Under the pieces are notes generated by a model. That model did not search any database. It saw nothing but the letters and a program-made list of their open reading frames with translations, and was not told where the DNA came from. Positions 23,102-30,548 of a stretch of 38,027 bases of DNA are shown here, one piece after another. The stretch covers positions 1 through 38,027 of the forward strand of contig NZ_JMIR01000051.1 of assembly GCF_000714935.1 (NCBI RefSeq), read 5' to 3'. Both the position numbers and the translations under genes were made by a program. The stretch's first letter is position 1, and each line of letters starts with the position of its first letter. The DNA is from Tumebacillus flagellatus (GTDB taxonomy: Bacteria > Bacillota > Bacilli > Tumebacillales > Tumebacillaceae).

Positions 23102-23130
23102 GCATATTCCCGCTTCATTCCGCATAGGAT
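23102..23130 (+). promoter_or_regulatory. Candidate sporulation SigE-type promoter
   Basis: GCATATT (23102-23108), 14-bp spacer, CATAGGAT (23123-23130), close to the SigE pattern (kmATATT - 14 - CATACAmT). Start near 23136, 34 bases before the small gene. Confidence 0.35.
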
Positions 23131-23169
23131 GAGTCTCACAACCGATTGCCGGAAGGAGAAGGGAAACAG

Positions 23170-23313
23170 ATGCAACCGAATCAAGCCGTTTCAACCAAGC
23201 CGTACCAGATCCCGCAGGAGTTGATCAATTCGATCCTCGCCGACTGCGGGCTGGAAAGCCTCGCGGGGGATGCCGACGTCGAACCGCTCGACGACAACAT
23301 CTCCCAGCGCTAG
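23170..23313 (+). CDS. Small 47-residue protein, unknown
   Basis: ATG 23170 follows GGAAGGAGAAGGG; 47 codons then TAG. The sequence is acidic, with a single Cys (SILADCGLESLAG) and no hydrophobic segment. Codon use (GCC, CTC, GAC, ATC) matches neighbouring genes, a ribosome site is present, and a terminator lies 22 bases downstream, which support a real gene. Readthrough from TerC or a SigE-like promoter could express it. A ribosomally made peptide precursor is conceivable because of N-terminal PYQIPQEL and the lone Cys, but no modification genes are nearby. No function assigned. Confidence 0.65.
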   Translation: MQPNQAVSTKPYQIPQELINSILADCGLESLAGDADVEPLDDNISQR

Positions 23314-23334
23314 ACGCTGTCAGGACCACCTTGT

Positions 23335-23373
23335 AAAAAACACCACAGCCCAATCGGGTTGCGGTGTTTTTTT
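23335..23373. terminator. Bidirectional terminator
   Basis: AAAAAACACC.CAGCCC (from 23335) pairs with GGGTTGCGGTGTTTTTT, loop AATC, one mismatch. It separates the small gene from the convergent hydrolase. Confidence 0.9.
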
Positions 23374-24191
23374 CATGCGTCTGCAAAAAAAGCAAGCAGC
23401 CGCACTGCGGTCGTCTCCGGAAATTCCTCCATCGGCATGTGCCCGCACTGCGGCAGCAACTCCCACTCGGCATGCGGGAGCAGCTCGCGGTACTGCTCGC
23501 CGATGCGCACGGGCACGATCCGGTCTTGATCGCCCCAGAGCAACAGGGTCGGGAGCCGAGGCAGCGAGCGGACTTTCTCCGGGTCGATGCCGCCCTCGCG
23601 GTGTTTGACCAACTGGCGCACGGCCCGCGGAAACTCGGCGCGGCGGTACGGCTTCAGATACCCCTCGGCGACGTCGGGAGCGAAAGCACCCGCCTCCACC
23701 GCAATCCGCTTGATCGACCGCTGAAACCCGCGTTCGGAAAACAGCTTCGGAACCAGCCGGTTCATCCAAGCCCCGGAGAGCAGCGCTCGTTGCCACGGCA
23801 GAAACGCCGGGCGGAACCCGTCCGCCGACACCAACGCCCACTGCCGAAACGGAGCAGCGTTCTGGTCGACCATGTGCACGGAGATCTCGCCGCCCATCGA
23901 GTGTCCGACCAGGCGCACGCCTTGCAAGCCGAGTTTGTCGATCAACTCATGCAGACGCCGCGCATGAGCCGATTGCGAATAGTCGGCATCTGGCGGCATG
24001 TCGCTTTCGCCAAAGCCCAGCAGGTCGACCGTGTACACCCGGTACTTGGCGGCAAGCAGAGGAATCACCCGCCGCCAGCAAAACCCCGACGCGAAGATCC
24101 CGTGCACCAACAGCACCGGTTCGCCCGCGCCGTCGATTCGCACATGCAGATTCCCGCCGCTGACTTGCACTCTGCGCACTTCCGGCTCCAT
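23373..24191 (-). CDS. Alpha/beta-fold hydrolase
   Basis: 272 residues. Oxyanion motif VHGIFASG (28-35), strand VYTVDLLGFGESD, nucleophile elbow VGHSMGGE (Ser near residue 97), acid in LLWGDQDRIVP and the histidine in QCGHMPMEE: a complete Ser-Asp-His triad with a helical cap between. Family includes esterases, C-C bond hydrolases and haloperoxidases; substrate cannot be told. RBS GGGAGGAG precedes ATG 24191. No signal peptide, so cytoplasmic. Three tandem hairpins separate it from the gene upstream on the same strand. Confidence 0.9.
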   Translation of the reverse strand: MEPEVRRVQVSGGNLHVRIDGAGEPVLLVHGIFASGFCWRRVIPLLAAKYRVYTVDLLGFGESDMPPDADYSQSAHARRLHELIDKLGLQGVRLVGHSMGGEISVHMVDQNAAPFRQWALVSADGFRPAFLPWQRALLSGAWMNRLVPKLFSERGFQRSIKRIAVEAGAFAPDVAEGYLKPYRRAEFPRAVRQLVKHREGGIDPEKVRSLPRLPTLLLWGDQDRIVPVRIGEQYRELLPHAEWELLPQCGHMPMEEFPETTAVRLLAFFADA

Positions 24192-24228
24192 CCGAAGCTC
24201 CTCCCTCGCATTTCAATATGAAAAAAGA

Positions 24229-24310
24229 CGGGGAGCTCCCCGCCTCTTTCCGGTTACTAAGAACGGGGAGCCCCGCTCTTCACTCTCTTCTGAGAAACGG
24301 GGACCCCCCG
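24229..24310 (-). terminator. Three tandem CGGGG/CCCCG hairpins
   Basis: CGGGGAGCTCCCCG (24229-24242), CGGGGAGCCCCG (24264-24275) and CGGGGACCCCCCG (24298-24310), starts 35 and 34 bp apart, separated by pyrimidine-rich spacers. On the minus strand the last one is followed by TCTTTTTTC, a proper terminator; the two earlier ones have shorter T-rich tails (TTTCTC, TTCTTAG). They lie just after the HesB-fold gene's stop codon. Confidence 0.75.
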
Positions 24311-24324
24311 CCTCTTCCTGACTC

Positions 24325-24639
24325 TTAGTGATCGCCGTGGTTGTTTTTCGACGGGTTGGTGATCTTGAACCCTTCTTGCGGGTAGAGCAAGAACTTGATG
24401 CTCAGGCCGTCCACCATGTCTTTGTTGTCCGGGCCGACGAGCAGGTCGAGACCTTGCACGGTGACGATTTCGTCTTCCGGTTTTTGCGTGTCAAACGCGA
24501 GGCCGTAATGCGCGTGGTCGCCGTGGACGTGATCCACGTAGACGCGGCATTTCAAGCTCGGGTCTTTTGCCAGTTCAGGCTCCATGGCTTCGCGAATTTT
24601 CTTCGCTGCCAGAGAGTTCATTTCGATGGTCGTAGCCAA
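24325..24639 (-). CDS. HesB/IscA-fold protein lacking the cluster-binding cysteines
   Basis: 104 residues from TTG 24639, six bases after GAGGTG; earlier GTG and later ATG are alternatives. The A-type carrier pattern is recognisable: MNSLAAKKIREAMEPE, RVYVDH..., YGLAFDT, VTVQGLDLLVGP, and the end GFKITNPSK. In IscA/HesB the segment before YGL reads GGCSG; here it is DHVHGDHAH, and the C-terminal CGCG motif is replaced by NNHGDH. The only Cys lies elsewhere. It may bind a metal through His/Asp instead of Fe-S via Cys; that is inference. Confidence 0.75.
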   Translation of the reverse strand: MATTIEMNSLAAKKIREAMEPELAKDPSLKCRVYVDHVHGDHAHYGLAFDTQKPEDEIVTVQGLDLLVGPDNKDMVDGLSIKFLLYPQEGFKITNPSKNNHGDH

Positions 24640-24721
24640 AGTCAGCACCTCAATCTCTCTTCATAGTTGTGAGCATGGTTGTGGTATGTATGCTCCTAGT
24701 ATAGCACTTCCGCACTTTCAC

Positions 24722-25501
24722 TCAACCCTGTAACCGCTCCACCGCTCGGAAAAAACCCTCCATCAGCCGCATCTGCAACCACGTCTGCACCAGCCCGTTG
24801 ACGACCAAGACCCCCATCAAGACCGGCACGTTGAAGTAGCGGTTGACCGCATACGCCAGCACGAAACTGACGATGCACAGCGTCAGAAAGTGAAAAAACG
24901 ACTCCGCTTTCGAGACGGAGAGCAGCCGGCGGGCTTGTCTCATCGCGCCGAATACGCCGAGGCGCAGCACGACCGCCGCGTACTCCACATAGAGGAACCA
25001 AAACCGAAACCCGAGCATCACCAAGATCATCAGCGCGCCTAACGCAAAATTTCCCAGATTGTGCGTGATCCACCCGCCGAACGTTGAAATCACGAACGAC
25101 AGCACCGCCATGACGACCAATTGCACGACCATCCAGAGAAACAGCGCCGGCCAAGCAAGCTTGGCATCTTGCGTCGCGGGCGTCGGCAACTCGCGCTTCG
25201 TCCGCGCCAGCATCCCGATGTAATACGCGCTCGCCAGCAAAAACACCACATACATCAAGCACGTCACGATCACGTGCAGCGTGTCGAACTCCTGAAACCC
25301 GATCACCGAAAACTGGTGGCGGGCCTCCAAGAGCTGCGTGATCGTCGGCAACCCGATGATCGCCGTCAGTTTATAAGAAGCAATCGGTCCCATCGTCTGC
25401 GGCGGGCCGATCCATAACCACCCCAACACCAGCAAAATCCCATCCAAGAGAATGGCAAACAGCGCCGCTTGGCGAAAGTTCGGTCTGCGAAGTTCTTCCA
25501 C
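24722..25501 (-). CDS. Multi-pass membrane protein of unknown function
   Basis: 259 residues from GTG 25501, seven bases after GGGAGG. The ATG five codons upstream has no ribosome site. Six hydrophobic segments: two near the N-terminus, one at about 75-100, and three more to residue 225; basic loops (RQARRLLSVSK) suggest cytosolic sides. No motif recognised; the layout resembles small Yip1/DUF-type membrane proteins. An extended -10 TGaTATACT (hexamer at 25532-25537, minus) may be its promoter. Divergent from the ykkC-like riboswitch unit. Confidence 0.75.
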   Translation of the reverse strand: MEELRRPNFRQAALFAILLDGILLVLGWLWIGPPQTMGPIASYKLTAIIGLPTITQLLEARHQFSVIGFQEFDTLHVIVTCLMYVVFLLASAYYIGMLARTKRELPTPATQDAKLAWPALFLWMVVQLVVMAVLSFVISTFGGWITHNLGNFALGALMILVMLGFRFWFLYVEYAAVVLRLGVFGAMRQARRLLSVSKAESFFHFLTLCIVSFVLAYAVNRYFNVPVLMGVLVVNGLVQTWLQMRLMEGFFRAVERLQG

Positions 25502-25573
25502 GGGAAATCCTCCCATCCTGATTCTTTTTGTAGTATATCATGTTGGGCTGAATTCTGCGGAATTTTGTAAATT

Positions 25574-25609
25574 TGTCTCTTTTCAAGAGACATGTCCACG
25601 TGATAAGAT
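25574..25609 (+). promoter_or_regulatory. Hairpin and extended -10 promoter upstream of the ykkC-like RNA
   Basis: A perfect hairpin TGTCTCTT-TTC-AAGAGACA (25574-25592) lies just upstream of extended -10 TGaTAAGAT (25601-25609). No good -35 box. The hairpin is placed where an operator could act on this promoter. Confidence 0.4.
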
Positions 25610-25621
25610 ACTTTCAAGAAG

Positions 25622-25735
25622 CTGGAAGGGCAACTAGGGAGCCGAGGAGGAGATCTCCGTTCGAACCGAGCGTTGCCGAGCGACATCCACGAGGATGCGC
25701 TACACCATAGGGATAAAAGACCTGTGGCAAGTTCC
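25622..25735 (+). ncRNA. ykkC-family riboswitch (subtype not resolved)
   Basis: Elements of the ykkC consensus occur in order: ACTAGGGAGCCG (25632-25643), AACCGAGCG (25674-25682), an intervening hairpin GCGACATCC/GGATGCGC, then ACACCATAGGGATAAAAG and CCTGTGG (25702-25727). The last forms the typical hairpin with a GATAAAAG loop closed by CCATAGG/CCTGTGG. GGAA (25624-25627) can close the domain with TTCC (25732-25735). Its 3' strand is also the 5' strand of the terminator at 25719-25778, so ligand binding should turn the operon on. Ykkc subtypes sense guanidine, ppGpp, PRPP or nucleotides; the ligand cannot be decided by eye. Confidence 0.65.
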
Positions 25736-25778
25736 GCTGCCGAGTTTCGGCACGGGCTTGTTCCAGGTCTTTTTTTTT
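25719..25778 (+). terminator. Riboswitch expression-platform terminator
   Basis: GACCTGTGGCAAG (25719-25731) pairs with CTTGTTCCAGGTC (25757-25769) with one mismatch and two G-T pairs; an inner TGCCGA/CGGCA stem extends it; nine T follow. Confidence 0.88.
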
Positions 25779-25807
25779 ATCGCAAGAGTCGTAAGGAGGG
25801 GGAACAA

Positions 25808-26800
25808 ATGTCTTCTGTACGTGTACAAGAATTAACGAAGTCGTTCACAGTCAAGTACAAGCAAGCAGGGCTCGCCGGCAGCCTCCGTTCGCTGTTCGCT
25901 CCGCAAACGGAGGAGAAGGTCGCTGTGCAACCGCTCGATTTTACGATTGAGCAAGGGGAAGTGTTGGCGTTTCTCGGGCCGAACGGAGCGGGGAAGTCGA
26001 CGACGATCAAGATGCTGACCGGCATCTTGCACCCGACGTCCGGGTCGGCGGAAGTGCTCGGGTTCAACCCGTGGCAAGAACGCCAGAAGCTCGCGTTTCA
26101 CGTCGGGTCGGTGTTCGGGCAGAAATCGCAGTTGTGGTACCACTTGCCGCCGGTCGACACGTTTGAGTTGATGGCGCGCATCTACGAAATTCCGCGCGGC
26201 GAGTTTCTGAAACGCCGGGACCAGTTGGTAGAGCGCTTTGAGCTCGGGCCGTACTTGAACACCACCGTGCGCAAACTCTCGCTCGGGGAGCGGATGCGCT
26301 GCGAGATCGCGGCGGCGCTTTTGCACCGCCCGCAGATCGTGTTCCTCGACGAGCCGACGATCGGCCTCGACGTCGTCGTCAAGCAGAAGATCCGCGACCT
26401 GATCCGCGAGATGAACCGCGAAGAGGGCACGACGCTGTTTCTCACTTCGCATGACGCGGGCGACGTGGAGCAATTGTGCAAGCGCGTCATCGTCATCAAC
26501 CACGGCCAAGTCATCCTCGACGACAGCGTCTCGAACATGAAGCGCGAGTTTCTCACGCACAAAACCATCCATTTGAAACTCGCCGAACTCCCGCAGCCGA
26601 TCGCACTGCCGGGCGTAACGGTCGTCAAGCAAAAAGGCACGGGGATGAAGCTCTCCGTCGACACCGCGCTGACGTCGATTGAAACGGTGCTCTCGTTCAT
26701 CGTCACCCACTACAAATTGGTCGACGTGACGATTGAAGACCCTTCAATGGAAGAAATCATCACGCACATCTACGAAAGGACCGGGAAAGGAGGCGTCTAA
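25808..26800 (+). CDS. ABC-2 exporter ATP-binding protein (COG4586-like)
   Basis: 330 residues from ATG 25808, after GGAGGGGG. Walker A GPNGAGKST near residue 59, Q-loop region SVFGQKSQLWYHLP, signature LSLGERMR (usual LSGGQ replaced), Walker B IVFLDEPTIGLD, H-loop LTSHDAGD. The N-terminal insertion and the FGQKSQLWW-like motif are characteristic of the ATPase partner of DUF990-type permeases. Forms an exporter with the next two genes; translation is coupled (one-base gap). Substrate unknown; expression probably set by the ykkC-like riboswitch. Confidence 0.88.
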   Translation: MSSVRVQELTKSFTVKYKQAGLAGSLRSLFAPQTEEKVAVQPLDFTIEQGEVLAFLGPNGAGKSTTIKMLTGILHPTSGSAEVLGFNPWQERQKLAFHVGSVFGQKSQLWYHLPPVDTFELMARIYEIPRGEFLKRRDQLVERFELGPYLNTTVRKLSLGERMRCEIAAALLHRPQIVFLDEPTIGLDVVVKQKIRDLIREMNREEGTTLFLTSHDAGDVEQLCKRVIVINHGQVILDDSVSNMKREFLTHKTIHLKLAELPQPIALPGVTVVKQKGTGMKLSVDTALTSIETVLSFIVTHYKLVDVTIEDPSMEEIITHIYERTGKGGV

Positions 26801-26801
26801 G

Positions 26802-27647
26802 GTGGACGTTTCAAGGGAAAAAACTTTGCGCGAGCCGCGCGTTTCCTCCTTGGCTTTGCAAGTGGCGAAGTACACGGCGGTTGGCAAGATCACCGTCCGC
26901 AACAATTTGGCGTACCTGTACGACTATCTGATTCGCTCTCTGTTTCTGCTGGTCATTCTCTATATCTTTGCGCAATTGTGGCGGGTGACGTATGACGGTA
27001 TCGGCACCGCGACGATCTCGGGCTATACATTTGAACAACTGCTCTGGTATTTGGTGTTTGCCGAAGCGATGGTGCTCTCCTCCCCCCGTCTCGCCCGCCG
27101 CATCGAAGACGAAGTCAAAAAAGGCGATGTCGCCTACCAACTCACGCGCCCCGTCTCGTACCTGCTCTTTCAATACGCGCAGTACATGGGCGAAGCGTAC
27201 GTGCTGGTGCCCGTGCATTTGCTCGTCGGCGGGGCGCTCGGCACAATGATGTTCGGCGTGCCGCACTTCGGGTGGGGATGGATCGGTTTTTTGCTGATAT
27301 CGGTCGGGGCGTTTACGGTGAATTTCCTGTTGAACATGATTTTGGCCCTCACGTCGTTTTGGATTGAAGAGACGCGGGGATTGGAATTTGTCTACTATAA
27401 GATCGTGTTTACGCTCGGCGGGATGCTGTTGCCCTTGGAGATGTTCGGCGGGACGGTGCGGCAGATCGCCGATTGGTTGCCGTTTCAGTGCGTCGTCTAC
27501 TTCCCGTCCAAGACGGCGGTTCAGTTTGACGCGGGGGAGATCGGGCACATGCTCGGCGTGCAAGCGGTCTGGGCGGCGGTGTTGACAGTCTGCCTGACGC
27601 TGATCTACCGGAAAGGAGTGAAAAAACTCAATGTCAACGGCGGCTAA
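26802..27647 (+). CDS. ABC-2 permease, DUF990-like (first)
   Basis: 281 residues from GTG 26802 with AAAGGAGG inside the end of the previous gene. Six hydrophobic segments after a 45-residue N-terminal extension; RRIEDEVKKGDVAYQLTRP, an amphipathic coupling helix motif, matches the permease family of this exporter type. The last 17 bases overlap the second permease gene, so the two subunits are probably made in equal amounts. Confidence 0.85.
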   Translation: MDVSREKTLREPRVSSLALQVAKYTAVGKITVRNNLAYLYDYLIRSLFLLVILYIFAQLWRVTYDGIGTATISGYTFEQLLWYLVFAEAMVLSSPRLARRIEDEVKKGDVAYQLTRPVSYLLFQYAQYMGEAYVLVPVHLLVGGALGTMMFGVPHFGWGWIGFLLISVGAFTVNFLLNMILALTSFWIEETRGLEFVYYKIVFTLGGMLLPLEMFGGTVRQIADWLPFQCVVYFPSKTAVQFDAGEIGHMLGVQAVWAAVLTVCLTLIYRKGVKKLNVNGG

Positions 27648-28437
27648 GAAGTCTCTCTCCCTCTTGCAGTTTCTGCTCACGACGTGGAAGCTCAACCTCG
27701 CCGGCGCGATGGAGTTTCGGATGTCCTTTTCGATCTCGGTGGGGACGATGATTTTAAACAACTTTGTGTGGGTGTTTTTCTGGGGGATTTATTTCACGAA
27801 GTTTCCGCTGGTCAACGGGTGGACGTTGCAGGACGTGATGATGGTGCAGGCGATCGGCAACGGGGCGTTCGGCGTCGCGGCGGTTTTCTTCGGGAACTTT
27901 ATCGGGATTGCCAACATCGTGTCCACGGGGCAGTTGGATACGTATCTCGCGCAGCCGAAGCCGGTGCTCTTGAACGTCTTGGTCTCCAAGATGACCGTTT
28001 CCGCGATCGGCGACTTGCTGTTCTGCCTCATCCTCTACGGGCTGTACGGCGTGCACACGGGGCTGGGGCTGGCGAAGTTTTTGTTGGCGTTGCTGATCGG
28101 CGCGGCGATCATGGTGTTTTTTAACGTGTTGGCGCAGTCGTTGGCTTTCTTTATCGGGAACGCGGAGGGCTTGGGGTTTCAGGTGTTCAACGCGTTTCTG
28201 ACGGTGTCGCTGTACCCGACGAACATCTTCCACGGGCTGGGCAAACTGATTCTCTTCACGGCGCTGCCCGCCGGCTACATCTCGTTTCTGCCGATCGGAC
28301 TGCTCCGGGACTGGTCGAACTCGTTCGTCTGGGGCGCCGTCGGCGTGGCGCTCGGGCTCGCGCTGTTGGCGTTCCGGGTGTTTCGGATCGGGCTGAAACG
28401 CTACGGTTCGGGGAATATGATGACGATGCGGATGTAG
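27631..28437 (+). CDS. ABC-2 permease, DUF990-like (second)
   Basis: 268 residues, overlapping the previous gene by 17 bases (RBS AAAGGAGTG). Six hydrophobic segments; coupling-helix equivalent STGQLDTYLAQPKPVL mirrors the VAYQLTRPVSYL motif of the partner, which shows that the two permeases are distant homologues. Completes a three-gene exporter with the ATPase at 25808. Confidence 0.85.
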   Translation: MSTAAKKSLSLLQFLLTTWKLNLAGAMEFRMSFSISVGTMILNNFVWVFFWGIYFTKFPLVNGWTLQDVMMVQAIGNGAFGVAAVFFGNFIGIANIVSTGQLDTYLAQPKPVLLNVLVSKMTVSAIGDLLFCLILYGLYGVHTGLGLAKFLLALLIGAAIMVFFNVLAQSLAFFIGNAEGLGFQVFNAFLTVSLYPTNIFHGLGKLILFTALPAGYISFLPIGLLRDWSNSFVWGAVGVALGLALLAFRVFRIGLKRYGSGNMMTMRM

Positions 28438-28557
28438 GAAACTCACAGAAACCTCATGAAAAACTGACAGATGGCGAAACGGCGGAACTTCTACGGAGTT
28501 CCGCTCGTCTATTTTGGTGAGGCATTTATGGCAAAAAAGGAGGAGGACACTCCCATC

Positions 28558-29463
28558 ATGATCCAACCCGTAGTTGAAATTCGCGGACTGACCAAGGAGA
28601 TCGGCGGCAAGGTGCTCGTCGACGACCTGTCGCTGGACGTGCTGCCGGGCGAAGTGCTCGGCTTGCTCGGCCCCAACGGCGCGGGAAAAACGACGACGAT
28701 CCGCATGATCGTCGGTCTGATCTCCCGCACGGAGGGCACCGTCACCATCGGCGGGATCGACCTCGACCGGGACTTTGAAGGCGCGTTGGCGCAAGTCGGC
28801 GCGATTGTGGAGAATCCGGAGATGTACAAATTCATGACCGGCTGGCAAAACCTCCTGCACTTTGCCCGCATGTCCAAGGGCGTCACCGAACAGCGGATCG
28901 AGGAAGTAAGCCGACTCGTCGGCCTCGCACCGCGCATTCACGACCGGGTCAAAACGTACTCGCTCGGCATGCGTCAGCGGCTCGGGTTGGCACAGGCGCT
29001 CCTGCACCGTCCGCGCGTGTTGATTTTGGACGAGCCGACGAACGGTCTCGATCCGGCGGGCATCCGCGAACTGCGCGATCACCTGCGCCGCTTGGCGGAG
29101 CAAGAGGGCATCGCCGTGCTCGTCTCGTCGCACTTGCTCGCCGAGATGGAGTTGATGTGCGACCGCGTCGCCGTCATGCAAAACGGACAACTCGTCCGCG
29201 TGCAAACGCTGCGCGAGATGGTCGGCGAGAACGCCGCAGAGTCGGGCCGCGCGCTTCAAGTGACGTTTGAAGTGGACGATGAAGCGGCGGCGCTCGCCGT
29301 GCTGGAATCTTCTACGCTTACCCTGCAGATTCCCCGTGAGCAGATTCCGCACTTGAACGCCAAACTCGTGGGCGCGGGCATCGGCGTCTACGGCATCCGC
29401 ACCTCCGCGAAGACGCTGGAAGATAAATTCTTGGAGCTGACGGGAGGCGGGGGCATTGGGTAA
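28558..29463 (+). CDS. ABC transporter ATP-binding protein (BcrA-like)
   Basis: 301 residues from ATG 28558 (GGAGGAGG upstream); ATG 28528 with GGTGAGG is a possible earlier start adding 10 residues. Walker A GPNGAGKTT, Q-loop GAIVENPEMYKFMTG, signature YSLGMRQRLGLAQALLH, Walker B VLILDEPTNGLDP, H-loop SSHLLAEM. The order and the NPEMY motif match the bacitracin/lantibiotic-export ATPases. A second, separate exporter with the permease downstream, about 120 bases after the first set and with no terminator between, so it may share the riboswitch transcript. Confidence 0.88.
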   Translation: MIQPVVEIRGLTKEIGGKVLVDDLSLDVLPGEVLGLLGPNGAGKTTTIRMIVGLISRTEGTVTIGGIDLDRDFEGALAQVGAIVENPEMYKFMTGWQNLLHFARMSKGVTEQRIEEVSRLVGLAPRIHDRVKTYSLGMRQRLGLAQALLHRPRVLILDEPTNGLDPAGIRELRDHLRRLAEQEGIAVLVSSHLLAEMELMCDRVAVMQNGQLVRVQTLREMVGENAAESGRALQVTFEVDDEAAALAVLESSTLTLQIPREQIPHLNAKLVGAGIGVYGIRTSAKTLEDKFLELTGGGGIG

Positions 29464-30406
29464 CTTGATTCGCAATGAAAACATGAAACTCTACATACGT
29501 CCGCGCACATGGGTGCTGATCGGACTCGTGGTGGTCTCACTGATCTTCAACGCGATGTTCGCCGCCAAGCAACCGGAAGTCTCTCCGGATTGGAAAGCGA
29601 AACTCTCGAACGAGATTCAGCAGGAAACCCAACAATTGCAAGATGATCAAGCCCGCGGCGCGTTTCCTCAAAAGCAGCAACTGCTTCAGCAACAGATCAA
29701 ATTGAACCAATACCGCCTCGACCACGACATCCCGCCGTCGCACACGACATCGTGGCTGTTTGCCAAGGATTTCACGGGCCAACTGGGATTGGCGACGATC
29801 ATCGCCATCGTCATCGCGGGGGATATCGTCTCCAGTGAATACCAGTGGGGCACGATTAAACTGCTGCTGATTCGCCCTGTCACCCGCACCAAAATCTACC
29901 TCGCCAAGTACGCGGCGGTTTTGCTGTTCGGCCTCTTCGTCACCGTGATCATGCTGGTGTTGAGCCTCCTCGTCGGCGGTGCTCTGTTCGGGTTTGCCGG
30001 ACTGTCGGAGCCCTATCTGCCGAATCTTCCGCTCGAAGACATGGTGCCGGGCTCGCTTTCGGTCGGGCAGGACCTCGTGCTCACCTATCTGACGGCGCTG
30101 CTCTATCTCTGGGTGGTGTCGACGATCGCGTTCATGTTCTCCGCCGCCTCCCGCAGTTCCGTGCTCGGCATCACGCTGACGATGGTGGTGACGGCGGCGG
30201 GGGAAGTGCTCGCCAAATCGATGCCGAACTTCTCCGGCATGAAGTTTTGGCTGTTCACGAACACCGGTCTCTTGCAGTATTTTGAAGGGGTCCCGCCGAT
30301 CCCCGGCATGACGCTCGGGTTCTCGCTCGCGGTCATCGCCGCGTATGTGCTGGTGTGCCACGCGGTCGGTTGGCTTTTTTTCACGAAAAACGATGTTTCC
30401 GCTTAA
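29456..30406 (+). CDS. ABC-2 permease (BcrB-like)
   Basis: 316 residues from TTG 29456, overlapping the ATPase stop by 8 bases; GGAGGCGGGGG is the ribosome site. N-terminal hydrophobic segment at 18-36, an extracytoplasmic or helical Gln-rich stretch (QQETQQLQDDQ... about 60-85), then SEYQWGTIKLLLIRPVTR, the coupling motif of ABC-2 permeases, and five further membrane segments. Works with the preceding ATPase. Substrate unknown; peptide antibiotics are typical for the family. Confidence 0.87.
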   Translation: MGNLIRNENMKLYIRPRTWVLIGLVVVSLIFNAMFAAKQPEVSPDWKAKLSNEIQQETQQLQDDQARGAFPQKQQLLQQQIKLNQYRLDHDIPPSHTTSWLFAKDFTGQLGLATIIAIVIAGDIVSSEYQWGTIKLLLIRPVTRTKIYLAKYAAVLLFGLFVTVIMLVLSLLVGGALFGFAGLSEPYLPNLPLEDMVPGSLSVGQDLVLTYLTALLYLWVVSTIAFMFSAASRSSVLGITLTMVVTAAGEVLAKSMPNFSGMKFWLFTNTGLLQYFEGVPPIPGMTLGFSLAVIAAYVLVCHAVGWLFFTKNDVSA

Positions 30407-30409
30407 GTG

Positions 30410-30448
30410 ATTATCCCTCGCTGTTAAATTAGCGGGGGTAATTTTTTG
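30410..30448 (+). terminator. Terminator of the ABC exporter operon
   Basis: ATTATCCCTCGCT pairs with AGCGGGGGTAAT with one bulge, loop GTTAAATT, then TTTTTT. Confidence 0.85.
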
Positions 30449-30548
30449 GAATCGGGTAGGAGATGTGTCACAACCTGTCGAATTGAACGGATACCGATGT
30501 GAACAACTGAACCTGACCTTTAGACATACAGCATGAGGTGGCGCAGCA

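Noticed and set aside
23170-23313. Lasso or other RiPP precursor
   Set aside because: PYQIP and a single Cys are only a loose resemblance; no cyclase, protease, radical-SAM or transporter gene is adjacent.
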